Assembly (NCBI GenBank): GCA_026413225.1
Contig: CM048552.1
Location: 207,589,553 to 207,653,552, forward strand
Reading direction: 5' to 3'
Length of the DNA stretch: 64,000 nt
DNA from: Otis tarda
Taxonomy: Eukaryota; Chordata; Aves; Otidiformes; Otididae
In this document: positions 49,183 through 59,950 of the stretch, one piece after another
How positions within the stretch are numbered: position 1 is the first letter of the stretch
How the letters are laid out: each line of letters starts with the position of its first letter
Program-made: the position numbers and the translations under genes
Notes under the pieces: generated by a model
Database searches by the model: none
Told to the model about the DNA's origin: nothing
What the model saw: the letters and a program-made list of their open reading frames with translations, nothing else

Positions 49183-49963
49183 AAGGGGAAAACAGAGAAA
49201 AAAAAAAAGAGAGAAGAGAAGATGTGAAGAAGCTGAGCGGGGGCAGAGGTGCAGAGGGGGAGGCGCAGGCCTCCTGGGCCTTGCAGGCCTCACCCTCTGG
49301 TCTCTCGCCAGGCAGCCGACTGGGCCCGACTTGGTCCGGCCCGGCTGCAAGAAGTGGAAAGGAGATGAGAAGTGAATAAGATGTAAAAAAGATCCTGAGA
49401 GACATCTACCACCCTGTTGTGAGGAACGGCTGCAGACGCCAAGGTCAGTTCAGAAAGGAGGGGAGGAGTAATGCGGCTCCTGGCCAAGATTCCCCTGCAG
49501 CCTGTGGTGACGACCATGGTGGAGCAGGTTGTCCCCCTGCAGCCCATGGAGGTCCACGGAGGAGCAGAGATCCACTTGGAGCCCGTGAAGGACCCCACAC
49601 CGGGGGAGGTGGATGCCTGAAGGCGGCTGTGGCCCGTGGAGGGCCCGCTGGGACAGCCGTTCTGGAGAGACTGTACTCCGTGGAAGAGATGACCCACGCC
49701 GGAGCAGTTTCGTGAAGGACTGTGGCGTAGGGGTGGGACCCCACAACGGAGCAGGGGAGGAATGCGAGGAGTTCTTCCCCCGACCATGAAGCAGCGGCAT
49801 GAAACAACGTATGATGAACTGACTGCAACCCCCATTCCCTCTTCCCCCCTGTGCCGCTCAGGGGGGGGAAGGTAGTAGAGATAATGTTAAGCTTGGGAAG
49901 AGGGAGGGGTGGATGGAGGTTATCTTGTCTTGTTCTCTGTCTCATTATCCTGCTGTTTGTAGT

Positions 49964-49969
49964 AATAAA
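49964..49969 (+). promoter_or_regulatory. Poly(A) signal of the LTR at 49002
   Basis: AATAAA about 185 bp before the LTR end, conserved in the 25246 copy. Confidence 0.6.
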
Positions 49970-50152
49970 TGAATAGTTTTTCCCAAGTCGAGTCTGTTTT
50001 GCCCGTGACGGTAACTTTGAGGATTTCTCCCTGTCCTTATCTCAAACCTCGAGCCGTTTTTCCTTATATTTTCTCTCCCTGTTCTTTCGGAGGGTGGGGG
50101 GAGTGAGAGAGAGACTGCGTAGTCTGGTCCTGATCAGGGCTGAACTACGACA

Positions 50153-50157
50153 CCAGA
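50153..50157 (+). repeat. Target site duplication, right copy (CCAGA)
   Basis: Identical to 48997-49001. Confidence 0.9.
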
Positions 50158-51353
50158 TATTTTCTGTTTTCATGACATTGATTTTCCCTATGAAAAATGT
50201 TTCTCTCAAATACCTAAAATATTTTTTCTTCTATTAACCAGCACTAGAAGCAGAAGGGAAGACTGCTTCCTTGAATAATGGAGCAAAGTTAAAATCAAAA
50301 CTGTTACACTAAAATAAACACTCCAGTGGTCATTAATTGAAAACTAACCTACATGATACAGATCCTGTGAGTCTCTGATCACGTATGCCTGCTGTGTACA
50401 TGCAGCACTTAAAAATATAGAGACTATTCAACTTTTACATCAAATAGATCTTCATAATAGAGTGACCAAGAAAATCACAATAATAGTAAATGTGTTGCTC
50501 AACCAATTCAGGTAAAAGACCCAACAAGGGAAACAGATGAAAGAGCTAAGAGGAACCCAAGTCAGAACTGCCACAGGGATATACTAGACAAGATGACAAT
50601 GCCCTTGCTTATAAATACGTAATCTTCACTGGATATGAAACAACTAGGATGCTATTTTAGAGTTATTTTTGTGAATTTTTCTGTATTTCCCACTGTGCAT
50701 ATTGAAAACTTGTTTGAAAACTCCTATGAATTATTGCAGCAGTACAACTATTCACCGCGGAGAGGCAAGTCAGTTATCTATACTGCTATTGAGATGCTTA
50801 ATTGAGGTACCAGAGTAGAAAACCCAAGGAACATCAACAGAAGGGACCAAACCAGTATTTATTAGTTATGACTTTGTTTTTCTTAAGAATTCAGAAGAAT
50901 TACAAATGTACAGTTTCAATCAAGGCTTTTATCTGCATTGGATGTTGCACACAGCATAAAAGAACTTATTAAAGAAATGTTTTAGTAATCATAGTTTGAA
51001 TTCCTTCACTGTGATATTTAAGTGATAAGCAGTAAACCCATACTTCAAATATTTACCAGACGTGTTTGGTAAGTTCTACACTGTCCTCTACCAAAACCAC
51101 TGCTGAATTTCAAATACATGCCAAGTTCAGTTAAAAAGACAGTAAGAGAAATAGTTTTGCTCTATCTTCTAAGAAATAATTTATTCTATTACTCCCCCTT
51201 AACAAGATGATTTTATTAGATTTTTTTTTTTAGAGTAACTTCTTTAATGGGAGAAGATTTCAGTTATGAACTGAAGTTTTCTATCTAAAGACTGAGACAA
51301 AATACAAAATAAAGTTTCTGATACATTTGCAGGAGTCTTTAAGGCAGTGCAGA
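50158..51353. other. Unique AT-rich sequence
   Basis: No gene or repeat is recognised between the two LTRs of the same family. In particular there is no gag, pol or env resemblance. Confidence 0.55.
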
Positions 51354-51533
51354 TGTTCTGGTTTTGTTTAGTGAGGGGGGGCCTAAGGTGGCAGCTTCTG
51401 TAGGAAACTGCTAGAAGTTGCTCCCCTTTGTTTAGTGGACTCGGCCAGGCCTAGGGCGGACCTGCTGCTGGCCAAGGCCAAGCCCATTGGTAGCAGAATG
51501 TTCTGTGATAACGCCTCTGAGATAACATATTTA
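51354..51533 (+). mobile_element. Fragment of the 49-kb LTR family (U3 start only)
   Basis: TGTTCTGGTTTTGTTTAGTG at 51354 begins a close match to the first 180 bp of the 49002 LTR, and by eye it shares several variants with the 25246 copy (TGTTCTGG, AGAAGTTGCTCC). It ends at GATAACATATTTA, within the TATA-like motif, and passes into unrelated sequence. No target duplication is visible. Confidence 0.93.
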
Positions 51534-53435
51534 CCTTCATTGAGTTCTTAGATTTTCTTGGATTCCTCAATTATCGTTACAAACACTAACTGGTCATTAG
51601 CAAATTTTAGATAAAACGTAACTGTGAAGATGAAAATGAATGTGTGAAACCTGGAAAAAAACATACATTTTTACTACCTTCCTTTTATTTAGCTTTACTA
51701 AGACCTTCAGTCTATCAACAGTTTTTAATCTCTTTTATTTTAAGAGCTGCAAAATCTGGCAGAAGTATTTTTGACATATTGCATGTCACCCTAGAGAGTG
51801 CAATACGCAGGAGCTGGAATTTAGTAGGCATGTTAAAAAATAGCATTAGCAAAAACCTCCAGTACTAAAATATTTATGGGCTTCTCTCATTTATAGTATA
51901 AAAAGCATTTCAAAACAGCTTCCTTAGTACTCTGCAGCACCCAACATATTACTGAAATTTAGAAGAAAATAAAAATTAAAAAAAAAATCCAGATGAAGTG
52001 TAAATTGTTTTTCATGCCACAAAGTCTATGAAAAAACTTGAATAGGTTGTTTTTAAGGAACTTTACTAGACATCTGAAAACTCCCATGGAGTTTTTTTTC
52101 TGGTGTGACACTGCTCTTCAAAGGAAGATGAGTGAGCCACCAGCACAGATGCAGCATTCTTCCCTAGATCTCTGGCTTAGACATTGCTGAGGGAAAAGCA
52201 ACAGATTTTGGAAAAAGAAAGAGTGCTTTGCTCAATGCCACCAAACCATCATAAACTAGTCAGAATCTGCACAGAACCACTGAAGAATTAGTTTGTTACA
52301 TGCAGTGGGGAAAAGACTTGAAACATTCACCCTTTCAGCAGAATGGAGTATGTTATTGATTCACAACTAGATTTCTGAGCAATACAAAAGTTTCTTATCA
52401 AGTTGTGTCTTTATTTATGTAGCCTTTCCTCAGACAGAACTAATTGAGTTCAGAGACTAGGCTTTGATCAGCCTGATGGTAGCAGTTTTGCTTCAAACAA
52501 AGGACTAAAGCAGAATGGAATAAGAACATGAGAGTCTGACACTCCCATTTTTTTTTCTCTAAAGAAGAAAAAAAAAGTAGTGTCTCTGGTTTTTGAAGTC
52601 TGAGAAAGGAAAAACTGAGATATGCTAAGAAACTTTCAGGACCTTTAACCTTCAGTGAGATTCTGAAGAGCTCAGATATTTATCTGTTTCTTCACCAACT
52701 CTGTCCATTAACACTGCACAGCAAGTACAATCTGCAGAGTATTCAATCCATTTGCTCGTGCTCTCCCAAGAAAGGCGGAAAGAGATCCAAGCCCCGTGAA
52801 AAGATATCTAGTACTGACTAAGGAATCAAAGTCTGCTTTACAGGAGGAGAACAATTCTGGACAATTTCTGGAGTTCAAGACGAACTGGCTACTGTTTCCA
52901 AAATTTGTTTTTCAATAATTTCTCTATTAGTGTTAACACTAAAATCTCACTAGCCAGCCAAAAATCATAAGCAGTTTAGAGAAGGCCATTGGTAGATTGC
53001 CCTCTACGAACCTCTTGTAGGATGCTACCTTACTTCTCTAGAGTTCTGAGGAAATGTCTTTCTTGGTTTCTTTGAGTCCCCAGCCTGCTAACTGCAATGG
53101 TGGTTTTTAAAGTTCATGATGCATTGTTCTTCTGAAAAGATTCACATCATGTTTCCATCCACAGTACTGAAAACAGGGACATTTTGAAAAGTTGTCTTTG
53201 TACCATACATCTTAGAGACATATTTTCATGGGCTTAAGACTTACTTGCCATCCTCATAAGACAAGCAACTATTTCTTATGCAAATATCCATATTGAAATG
53301 TATATCCTACTCTGTATTTCCACACATAGATATGTGTCAAAGTCCCACATTTCCTGTGGTAATCTATTCTCAAGTCCTGGAAGTCCTAAAATACTTCTAA
53401 GCATCTTAAGGTGTTTTTTGCCTTTCTAAATAAAA
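51534..53435. other. Unique sequence, no supported gene
   Basis: Frames of at most 74 codons. Nothing recognised. Confidence 0.5.
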
Positions 53436-54027
53436 TGTACTGAGTCTGGTTTGGATGGAGTTAGTTTTCTTCATAGGAGTCCTTATGGTGCTGTGGTTTA
53501 GATACGTGACCAAAACCGGTGTTGATAACAGATCATTGTTTTTGCTGTTGCTCGACACCTCATCAAGGCATTCTCCATTTCCAATTCAGCCTCCACCAAT
53601 GAGTAGTCTAGGGTGAGCAACAAGTTGGGAGGGGACGCAGCCAGGACAACTGACCCAACTGACCGAAGGGATATTCCATGCCATACAATGTCATGCTCAG
53701 CAATAAAACAAAGAGATGATTTTTTCAAAAGTAGATGTTAGTCGGGGACTGGCTGTGCGTTGATCTGCTGGTGGGAGGTGGTGAGTGATTGCCTTTGCAT
53801 CACTGCACCACTTCTTTTGGGTTTGAGTTTTGCTTTTGGTTGGTTTGTTTGTTGTTGGTTGGGGTTTTTTTTTTTCTTTCCCTTTCTTATTTCTTTTACT
53901 GGGTCATTACCTTGGTCTATCAACTTTAACTCACTTTCCACTTTCTGATTATCTCCCCAATCCCACTGTGGAGGTAAGCGAGCAGTTGGGTGAAGGCTTA
54001 TCTGGTGGCCAAGGTCAACCCACCACA
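53436..54027 (+). mobile_element. Solo ERV LTR, diverged (about 592 bp)
   Basis: TGTACTGAGTCTGGTTTGGA at the start, GTTGGGAGGGGACGCAGCCA, GGGATATTCCATGCCATACA and TGTCATGCTCAG in the middle, and a tail ending AAGGTCAACCCACCACA follow the avian ERV LTR plan. The TATA region is broken (CAGCAATAAAAC where the other LTRs have CAGTATATAAG). Flanks TAAAA and GAAAC do not match, so the target duplication has decayed or the ends are slightly off. Confidence 0.8.
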
Positions 54028-54710
54028 GAAACAAAACATTGCCTGTCCTTCCAATATAGTGACTATGCATCATTACTGATTAAAAGAGTTTAGATTTCTT
54101 TTTTTTCAACTTAAACCAACTGTTTTGGAAACAACAGAAAAGTAGATGAGGGCTAAGCAATATTTTTCAGCAATAATAAAAACAAATCCTAAAAAAAATC
54201 ATGATTGCAGGGTTTCTACAGGCAGCTGCCCTGATTGTAAAAACAAATACTGACTATGATACCAGCAGCATCAAAAGAAATATAATACATATGAATACTA
54301 AAACAGAAATTCCATGGTGGATGAGGAAAAATTTGCAGAAATTCTCTTTCGCAAAAAGCTGTTGATAGTTCACCTGCTGCTTTATGTACATACCAGTGCT
54401 TCACTCTGCTGGGAGTACATTTCATATTAAGCTTGACATCACAAGGAATAAATTCATTTAAGGAATTGGGCAGTATGTATTACAGTAATATTCTATCTCT
54501 TGAAAATCAACACTGAGTACACCTGAGCTGGCTGCATAATTTAAAATACTATTTTTCCTTTATTAGCTTCCCAGCACTGAAATGGTTATAAAAGCTGTTG
54601 TTGGTTTGGGTGCTTTTTAAAAAAATATCTGTTTATTCAACTTTGACTGCCATATAAGAATATTTCATTGGATACAAAACAAAAATTACCATCTGGTTCT
54701 AGTGAAAGTA

Positions 54711-54753
<43 letters not shown>

Positions 54754-55080
54754 CGCAAGGATCGGGCAGATCTTTCATGCTAATAAATATATTTCGGAAA
54801 TATCACTGTTTTTACATTCACTCAGAAACAGATTAAGTGCATGCATTTTCTTTCCTGCTATGTATATAACTTCTGATAAAGAAATGCTCAACAGTTTTAT
54901 GATTATTAATTTTCCTTCAACTTCTTTTTAGTGTTTTTAGTCTTTTCTAACATTCAGTTCTGCAAATACCCAAGCTTAGTCACCGCATTTGCTGCTAGTA
55001 TGAACATGCAAATATATGCACCTTTAAACGTGCATAGAGAGCATAGACTTTATATCCACAAACAGTAACAATGTAAATAA
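54028..55080. other. Unique sequence with one microsatellite
   Basis: Nothing else recognised beyond the dinucleotide repeat at 54712-54752. Confidence 0.5.
54712..54752 (+). repeat. Compound (GT)n(AT)n microsatellite
   Basis: About six GT units followed by about 14 AT units with no interruption. Likely length-variable. Confidence 0.95.
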
Positions 55081-55677
55081 CAGAATCATAGAATCATTTA
55101 GGTTGGAAAAGACCCTTAAGATCATCTAGTCCAACCGCAAACCTAATACTTCCAAGTCCACCACTAACCATATCCCTAAACACCATATCTACACATTTTT
55201 TCAATACCTCCAGGGATGGCGACTCCACCACTTCCCTGGGCAGCCTGTTCCAATGCTTGAAAACCTTTTGGGAGAATAATTTTTTCCTAATATCCAATCT
55301 AAACCTCCCTTGGCATAACTTGAGGCTATTTCATCTCATCCCGTCACTTGTTACATAGGAGAAGAGACCAACACCCACCTCACTACAATCTCCTTTCAGG
55401 TAGCTGTAGAGACCAATGAGGTCTCCCCTCAGCCTCCTCTCCTCCAGACCAAACAATCCCAGTTCCCTCAGCTGCTCCTCATAAGACTTGTGCTCCAGAC
55501 CCTTCAGCAGCTTCATTGCCCTTCTCTGGACACACTCCAGTAACTCAACGTCCTTCTTGTACTGAAGGGCCCAAAACTGCACACAGTATTCGAGGTGTGG
55601 CCGCACCAGTGCTGAATGCAGGGACACGATCACTTCCCTGATCCTGCTGGCCACACTATTCCTGATAGAAACCAGGG
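55081..55677 (-). mobile_element. CR1 LINE, 5' truncated, decayed
   Basis: CAGAATCATAGAATCATTTA and GGTTGGAAAAGACCCTTAAG mark the 3' UTR. RT C-terminal sequence follows in broken frames (55094-55297: [16 protein letters not shown]; 55331-55654: [14 protein letters not shown]). It ends near 55677. The subfamily is close to that of the 27341 fragment (AAGATCATCTAGTCCAACC). Confidence 0.95.
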
Positions 55678-57669
55678 TGCTATGAGTAGGAAGAGATTTG
55701 CCTGTTCAAACAGGTGTGCAACTGTTATCTTGCCTGAATATCTGTTAGGACTGGTAAATACACATGAAAACCAGGTATGCCAGCAGCGTGCACTTTGTTT
55801 GCATATGCAAAATCTGTAGCACATTTAGATACAAATTCAACGGATTACATATCATGAAGAACAGAAGATACTGTAGACAGACATACGCATATACATAAAT
55901 AGGTATTATATATGTATAAGTGTATATACAGAAGGCATTAACTCTTGTTCTATTTTCCTCCTTATTAGCAAGAATAAAAATACAACTGAAAATACTGTCT
56001 CTTTGTTGGTGGGATTTTTTTTGCTTTTGCCTTTGGGGGCTTTTTTTACATTTATGGAATAGTTCTTCCTATAGCTTATACAGTGCAATATTTTTTCTCT
56101 CTTTGACTTGACTTTGCTTCAGTAAATCATATGTTTAAGAGGAAATTGTAAAGAAGTAAATGATCTTATCATTCTGTTATTTAAGTATCGGACAGGGATC
56201 TTCGTCCCCAGTGTCAGAGATCCACAGTACAAAGGCTCCATCTGAATAGCCACTGAAGCTTGGTTTTACAGACATTGGGCAGAGACACAGGGTTCAGCAA
56301 AGTTTTCTACTTTAAAATGAGGTTAAATTTGGCTTAATACCGTGTTTGTCTCTACAAGCAACACTTAGACAAGTAGTCTTCATATGGAGTCTAATGCAAG
56401 GATTGTAGCCTTCCATATTTGCCTACTACAGTCCTGCAGTTTTCCTCTTGAAGGGAAATTTGTCTTTTCTGAAATCTGAATGACAAAAACTAATTACCTG
56501 GTAAACCAATCTCTCTGTCCAGGTTATATTTTTCTAGCATGGCCTTGGATACTGAGAATTTGAGGCGAGATGTCCAAAAATCCTCAAAGCTGCCCTGACT
56601 CTTGGCCCAAAGTAATAAGCTATATTCTGCTATTTACTTCATCTGGACCTATAAGTGGTTTTGCTGATCGTGTCCCTGCTCAGAATAACACAAACTAGCC
56701 TGTAGTCCACACAGCTGCTTGGAATGAGGTTTCTTCAGCTCTGCGTGAAGGCACTACTCAACTATTTTTAATAATAAAAAAAATACTCAGATCTTTGTCA
56801 GAGGCAGAAAAACTTTCCTGTGGAGGTTTTCTTAACTAGCACAGAATGAAAGAGAATGTGGAGAGAAGAAACCCCACAAGTTTGTTGTTAAAGCTCTTAT
56901 ACGTGTCAACATGTCCTTAAAATAGATTATATGAGAAGATTTCCTTCTCTATCAGGAGGATGTAAGAATAAAACAGTTTTGGTGGATTACACTTTATCTG
57001 TATTACGCTGCAATCTATTTACACAAATGGGATGCTTGATTTAAAAACAAATGTTTCATTTAACACAAAGACAGCAACCTTGGAAAAAAACCCCACAAAT
57101 AAATCTCATTTATTTATCACAGAAAACTTATTTTCTTCCAGATTGAAAGAAAAATAAACAAGAAAACAAAGGAAAAAAAATAAAATTAAAGCCCTTTCAT
57201 ACCCTCTGGCTGCATTGCTGCATTCTAATTCTGCAAAGAGAAATAATGCTCTTTTTTTATTAGCTGGCACTGCAAGAATTTAAGTGGCCCAGCAGTCAAC
57301 ATTTCCCACTGAGGCAAAAACAATTTTGTAATTGTCCTGTGAATTAGGGAAGTGAACTCTCTTAGGATTCTTGCATCAGGTATTTTCTCGGGCAATGATG
57401 TAGAAATAATAGATTTAATGAGAACAGTGTAACGATGTGGAATACAATTTCATTCTTGAGTAAATTTCACAGCTTTTCCAACTAGAAAGTGGATTAACGT
57501 AAAGCGTCAAGCAGGGAACTAACCTGGAGATCCTGCTGCTAAACAGAAATAACAGAATGGCCAGATTTGCGTTACAGCAGACTTTGATACAAGCAGGAAA
57601 AATAAACAGGAAAGCATGCAGTGGTTAGAAGCAGAACCGACAGCATTTTTAACCCGCTGTGGGATTCAT
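55678..57669. other. Unique sequence, no supported gene
   Basis: AT-rich, short frames only. Nothing recognised. Confidence 0.5.
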
Positions 57670-58149
57670 TCATGTGACTCTCCCTCTCCTGATGATGGCA
57701 ATTGCTTGATAGAATCTGAGCCCCCCCACTGAAAACCTGTACCTCAACATGAGCAGTAATAAATTTGGAATTACGCCTCTATAAAACCTGTAGCGCAGGA
57801 GCAGCTCTAGTCCAATTGCACAGCCGTGTCTGAGTGAGCAGGGTGTGCTGAAAGGTGAAAGATTAAGCATCAGTGAGTGCCCTCTGCTGTTACCTAGGTT
57901 GCACTGGGACAGTATTTCCACTCGTGCTCTACAGGTGTCTGAGTCACTGCAGCAAAAGTGACAAAGGCTCGACAATAAGTCTTCACAGGGAAATTCAGGA
58001 ATGGGGCTATCTGTGTTAGACACAGCTCTGCACTGTAGTTGCTCTTCCCTGGAGATGATCCTCTCCTCCTTCAATGCTGTAAAGGGTGGAGCAGATGTCC
58101 CGGCTGCAGCAGATCCCAGAGCTCTGCCTATTCCCTCTGCACCTGCCAA
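57670..58149 (-). other. Unexplained 159-codon open frame
   Basis: This is the longest open frame in the window that no repeat explains. The predicted product starts MAGAEGIGRALGSAAAG, has an acidic cysteine-containing middle (EDLLSSLCHFCCSDSDTC), and near the end two related hydrophobic pieces, LLLRYRFYRGV and LMLRYRFSVGG. No domain is recognised. The region is GC-richer than its surroundings, and GC lowers stop frequency, so chance is a real alternative. A conserved non-coding element is another. No upstream promoter or clear splice sites were found. Confidence 0.15.
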
Positions 58150-58993
58150 GTCTCCTGTCTTCCTGACAGCTCTTCTGACATTATCTCCATGCCAGGGATT
58201 AGGAACAAAGCTGGCTTCCCAAGCAGGTTATGCAATTCATCTTAACCCTTATCAGGCCGTGCAAAAGGGATGAAGAGGGAAAGGAAAGACTGTGTGGTCC
58301 CTTGGCTGCCCACCCTGGACATGGAAGGGAGTGGCTGCACCAAGCGTTGTACACGGAAACATTGGTTTCTCAAGTGTAGACTGCTTCTCTGTGTAACTTT
58401 GTGACTTAACAGCAGATGAATATCCAGGAAGGTGATCAGAAAAGGGACTAAAAAAACAAGGAGGAAGCTTGTGAACATCTCCATCCTCCAGTGTGGGCAC
58501 CTATTTCATCTGTGATAGTCAGCAGGATAAGAGTCCACTACCTGGCAGATAGGACCCCAGACTCTGAGGTGATGATGGAGATATGTGTCTACACATTTAT
58601 GTAATTTAGCATCTGTTGAGTCAAGTTTTGGGGAATGTTGATTTGAATAAGGTACAAGACCCAAAGACATAGCTTTAATCTCATACAATGTCCATGTGAG
58701 CACAAATGCACCGATTGTACAAACAATGCACTACCTTGTGAGAGCAAGAAATTGGTCTGGGAAATAGACACAATGAGCCATATTTGTTTCCAAGATTACA
58801 GCAGAAATCTTGTCTTGACCAGCACTAGAAATTGGCATTTGTTAGCTTCGTCTTGGTTTTTCCGCTCAACAGGATAACATTCACGCCAGCCTGATTATAT
58901 TTCTTTGGAAGAACAGTAATAAAAGACCTCAACTCCTTTTATTCAGTTTATGTTCTTTAGACTTAGTTTTACAGCTGACTCTCTCTTTTTCAG

Positions 58994-59132
58994 CAAGGAA
59001 AATGATACAGAGGATGTAGACCTTGTCATACTGGGTACAATAGAAAATTTCAGTAAGCAACTCCAAACAGTCTTGCGGAGGATGCTGAAGTCTCTCAGGA
59101 CTGTAAATCTTGAACAGAAAGTCAAACAGTGA
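58994..59132 (+). other. Candidate terminal coding exon, unknown gene
   Basis: A good acceptor (CTCTCTCTTTTTCAG, AG at 58992-58993) is followed by 139 nt of open frame ending in TGA at 59130-59132, and then an AATAAA at 59267-59272. The translated part is helix-like and charged (KENDTEDVDLVILGTIENF, then KQLQTVLRRMLKSLRTVNL), unlike most chance frames here. The frame is also open upstream of the acceptor, back to an ATG at 58950. The order acceptor, short coding part, stop, short 3' UTR and poly(A) signal is that of a last exon. I do not recognise the protein, and I found no matching upstream exon in the window. Chance cannot be excluded. Confidence 0.25.
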
Positions 59133-59266
59133 CATGAAGAATCATCCCTCCTCTGGAGACCTTAGAGTTATGTCTTCTAAAACAGCTTTTCAGACTTACT
59201 TTCCTGTGTGACAGGAACACTCTGAAGTTGGTTGGAAAAAGAAAAACTCTGTCTTTGCATGTTCTG

Positions 59267-59272
59267 AATAAA
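59267..59272 (+). promoter_or_regulatory. Possible poly(A) signal after the candidate exon
   Basis: AATAAA 135 bp after the TGA at 59130. Such hexamers are common in AT-rich DNA, so it only has value together with the candidate exon. Confidence 0.2.
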
Positions 59273-59895
59273 TTTATTGGCCTTTTAAATATGGAAGACT
59301 GATTTACAGGTAGATACAAAGAGTTTTTAAAGGATGATCAGTTGTTGAGTCCTTCCTGCCATCTGCTTCAGCATATTCTACAGTTTATGCCAACAAGCTA
59401 GAAAAGGCAGAAGAAGATGGAGAGTAACTGAGAAGGAGTCAGACTGCATTAACAATTTGCCACCAAACCACAAGGACAATACTCTTGACTGAAGAGAGCA
59501 GGTACTGCAGAGACCTTCCCCTGAATCATCATCATAGCAAATGTTGTGGCATCAGTACTGCTTAAAAGCTTTAACTTCATCTGTGATCAAAGTCTGATAG
59601 AAGAACACCTCTTATTTCCTCCAGGTATTTCCTTCTGTTGACTACTGCTGTCAGTCAGGGTATGTACTGATGTGACTGCTTAGACAACCGACTCCAAAGC
59701 CCATGTAGCTGTTCCAGGTCTCCCGTGACAAATCAGTGCTATATGCAGGAGAATCAAAGGCATTTAACTCTAATGAAACTCCTTTTGAAAACTCCTGAGA
59801 ATTGTATCAGGAAACTCTTAGATCCTGAAACAATAGCTCAAGCACTTCCAGTAAACAAGAAAATACCAAAAGGCTCTCAGCAGCAGGAACATCGC

Positions 59896-59950
59896 CATTT
59901 CTTTCTCAGCTCATTTTCTTTCTCAGCTCATTTCTTTCTTTTTCAGCTTT
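59896..59950 (+). repeat. Short pyrimidine-rich tandem repeat
   Basis: About three imperfect units of TTTCTTTCTCAGCTCAT. Each unit has the look of a splice acceptor (pyrimidines plus CAG), but no exon is recognised after it. Confidence 0.8.

Larger units (their letters stand above)
49002..50152 (+). mobile_element. Solo ERV LTR (1151 bp) with perfect 5-bp target duplication
   Basis: Starts TGTCGTGGTTTTGTTAGTGA and ends GGGCTGAACTACGACA. CCAGA flanks both sides (48997-49001 and 50153-50157). It aligns end to end, inverted, with 25246-26392. Along it: a U3 start, a TATA-like TATTTAAG (49175-49182), an AGAGAAAAAAAAAAGAGAG purine run, a GC-rich middle with repeated GTGGAGCAG / CTGCAGCCCATGG units, AATAAA at 49964-49969 and the U5 tail. 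Long open frames lie in the GC-rich part, mostly antisense (49290-49835 and 49445-49945 minus); no known protein. The unusually long LTR and the 5-bp duplication are the useful family clues. Confidence 0.96.

Noticed and set aside
49002..51533. Full or deleted provirus between the two same-orientation LTR pieces
   Set aside because: The 49002 LTR has its own target duplication directly at 50153, and the 1.2 kb between shows no gag, pol or env.
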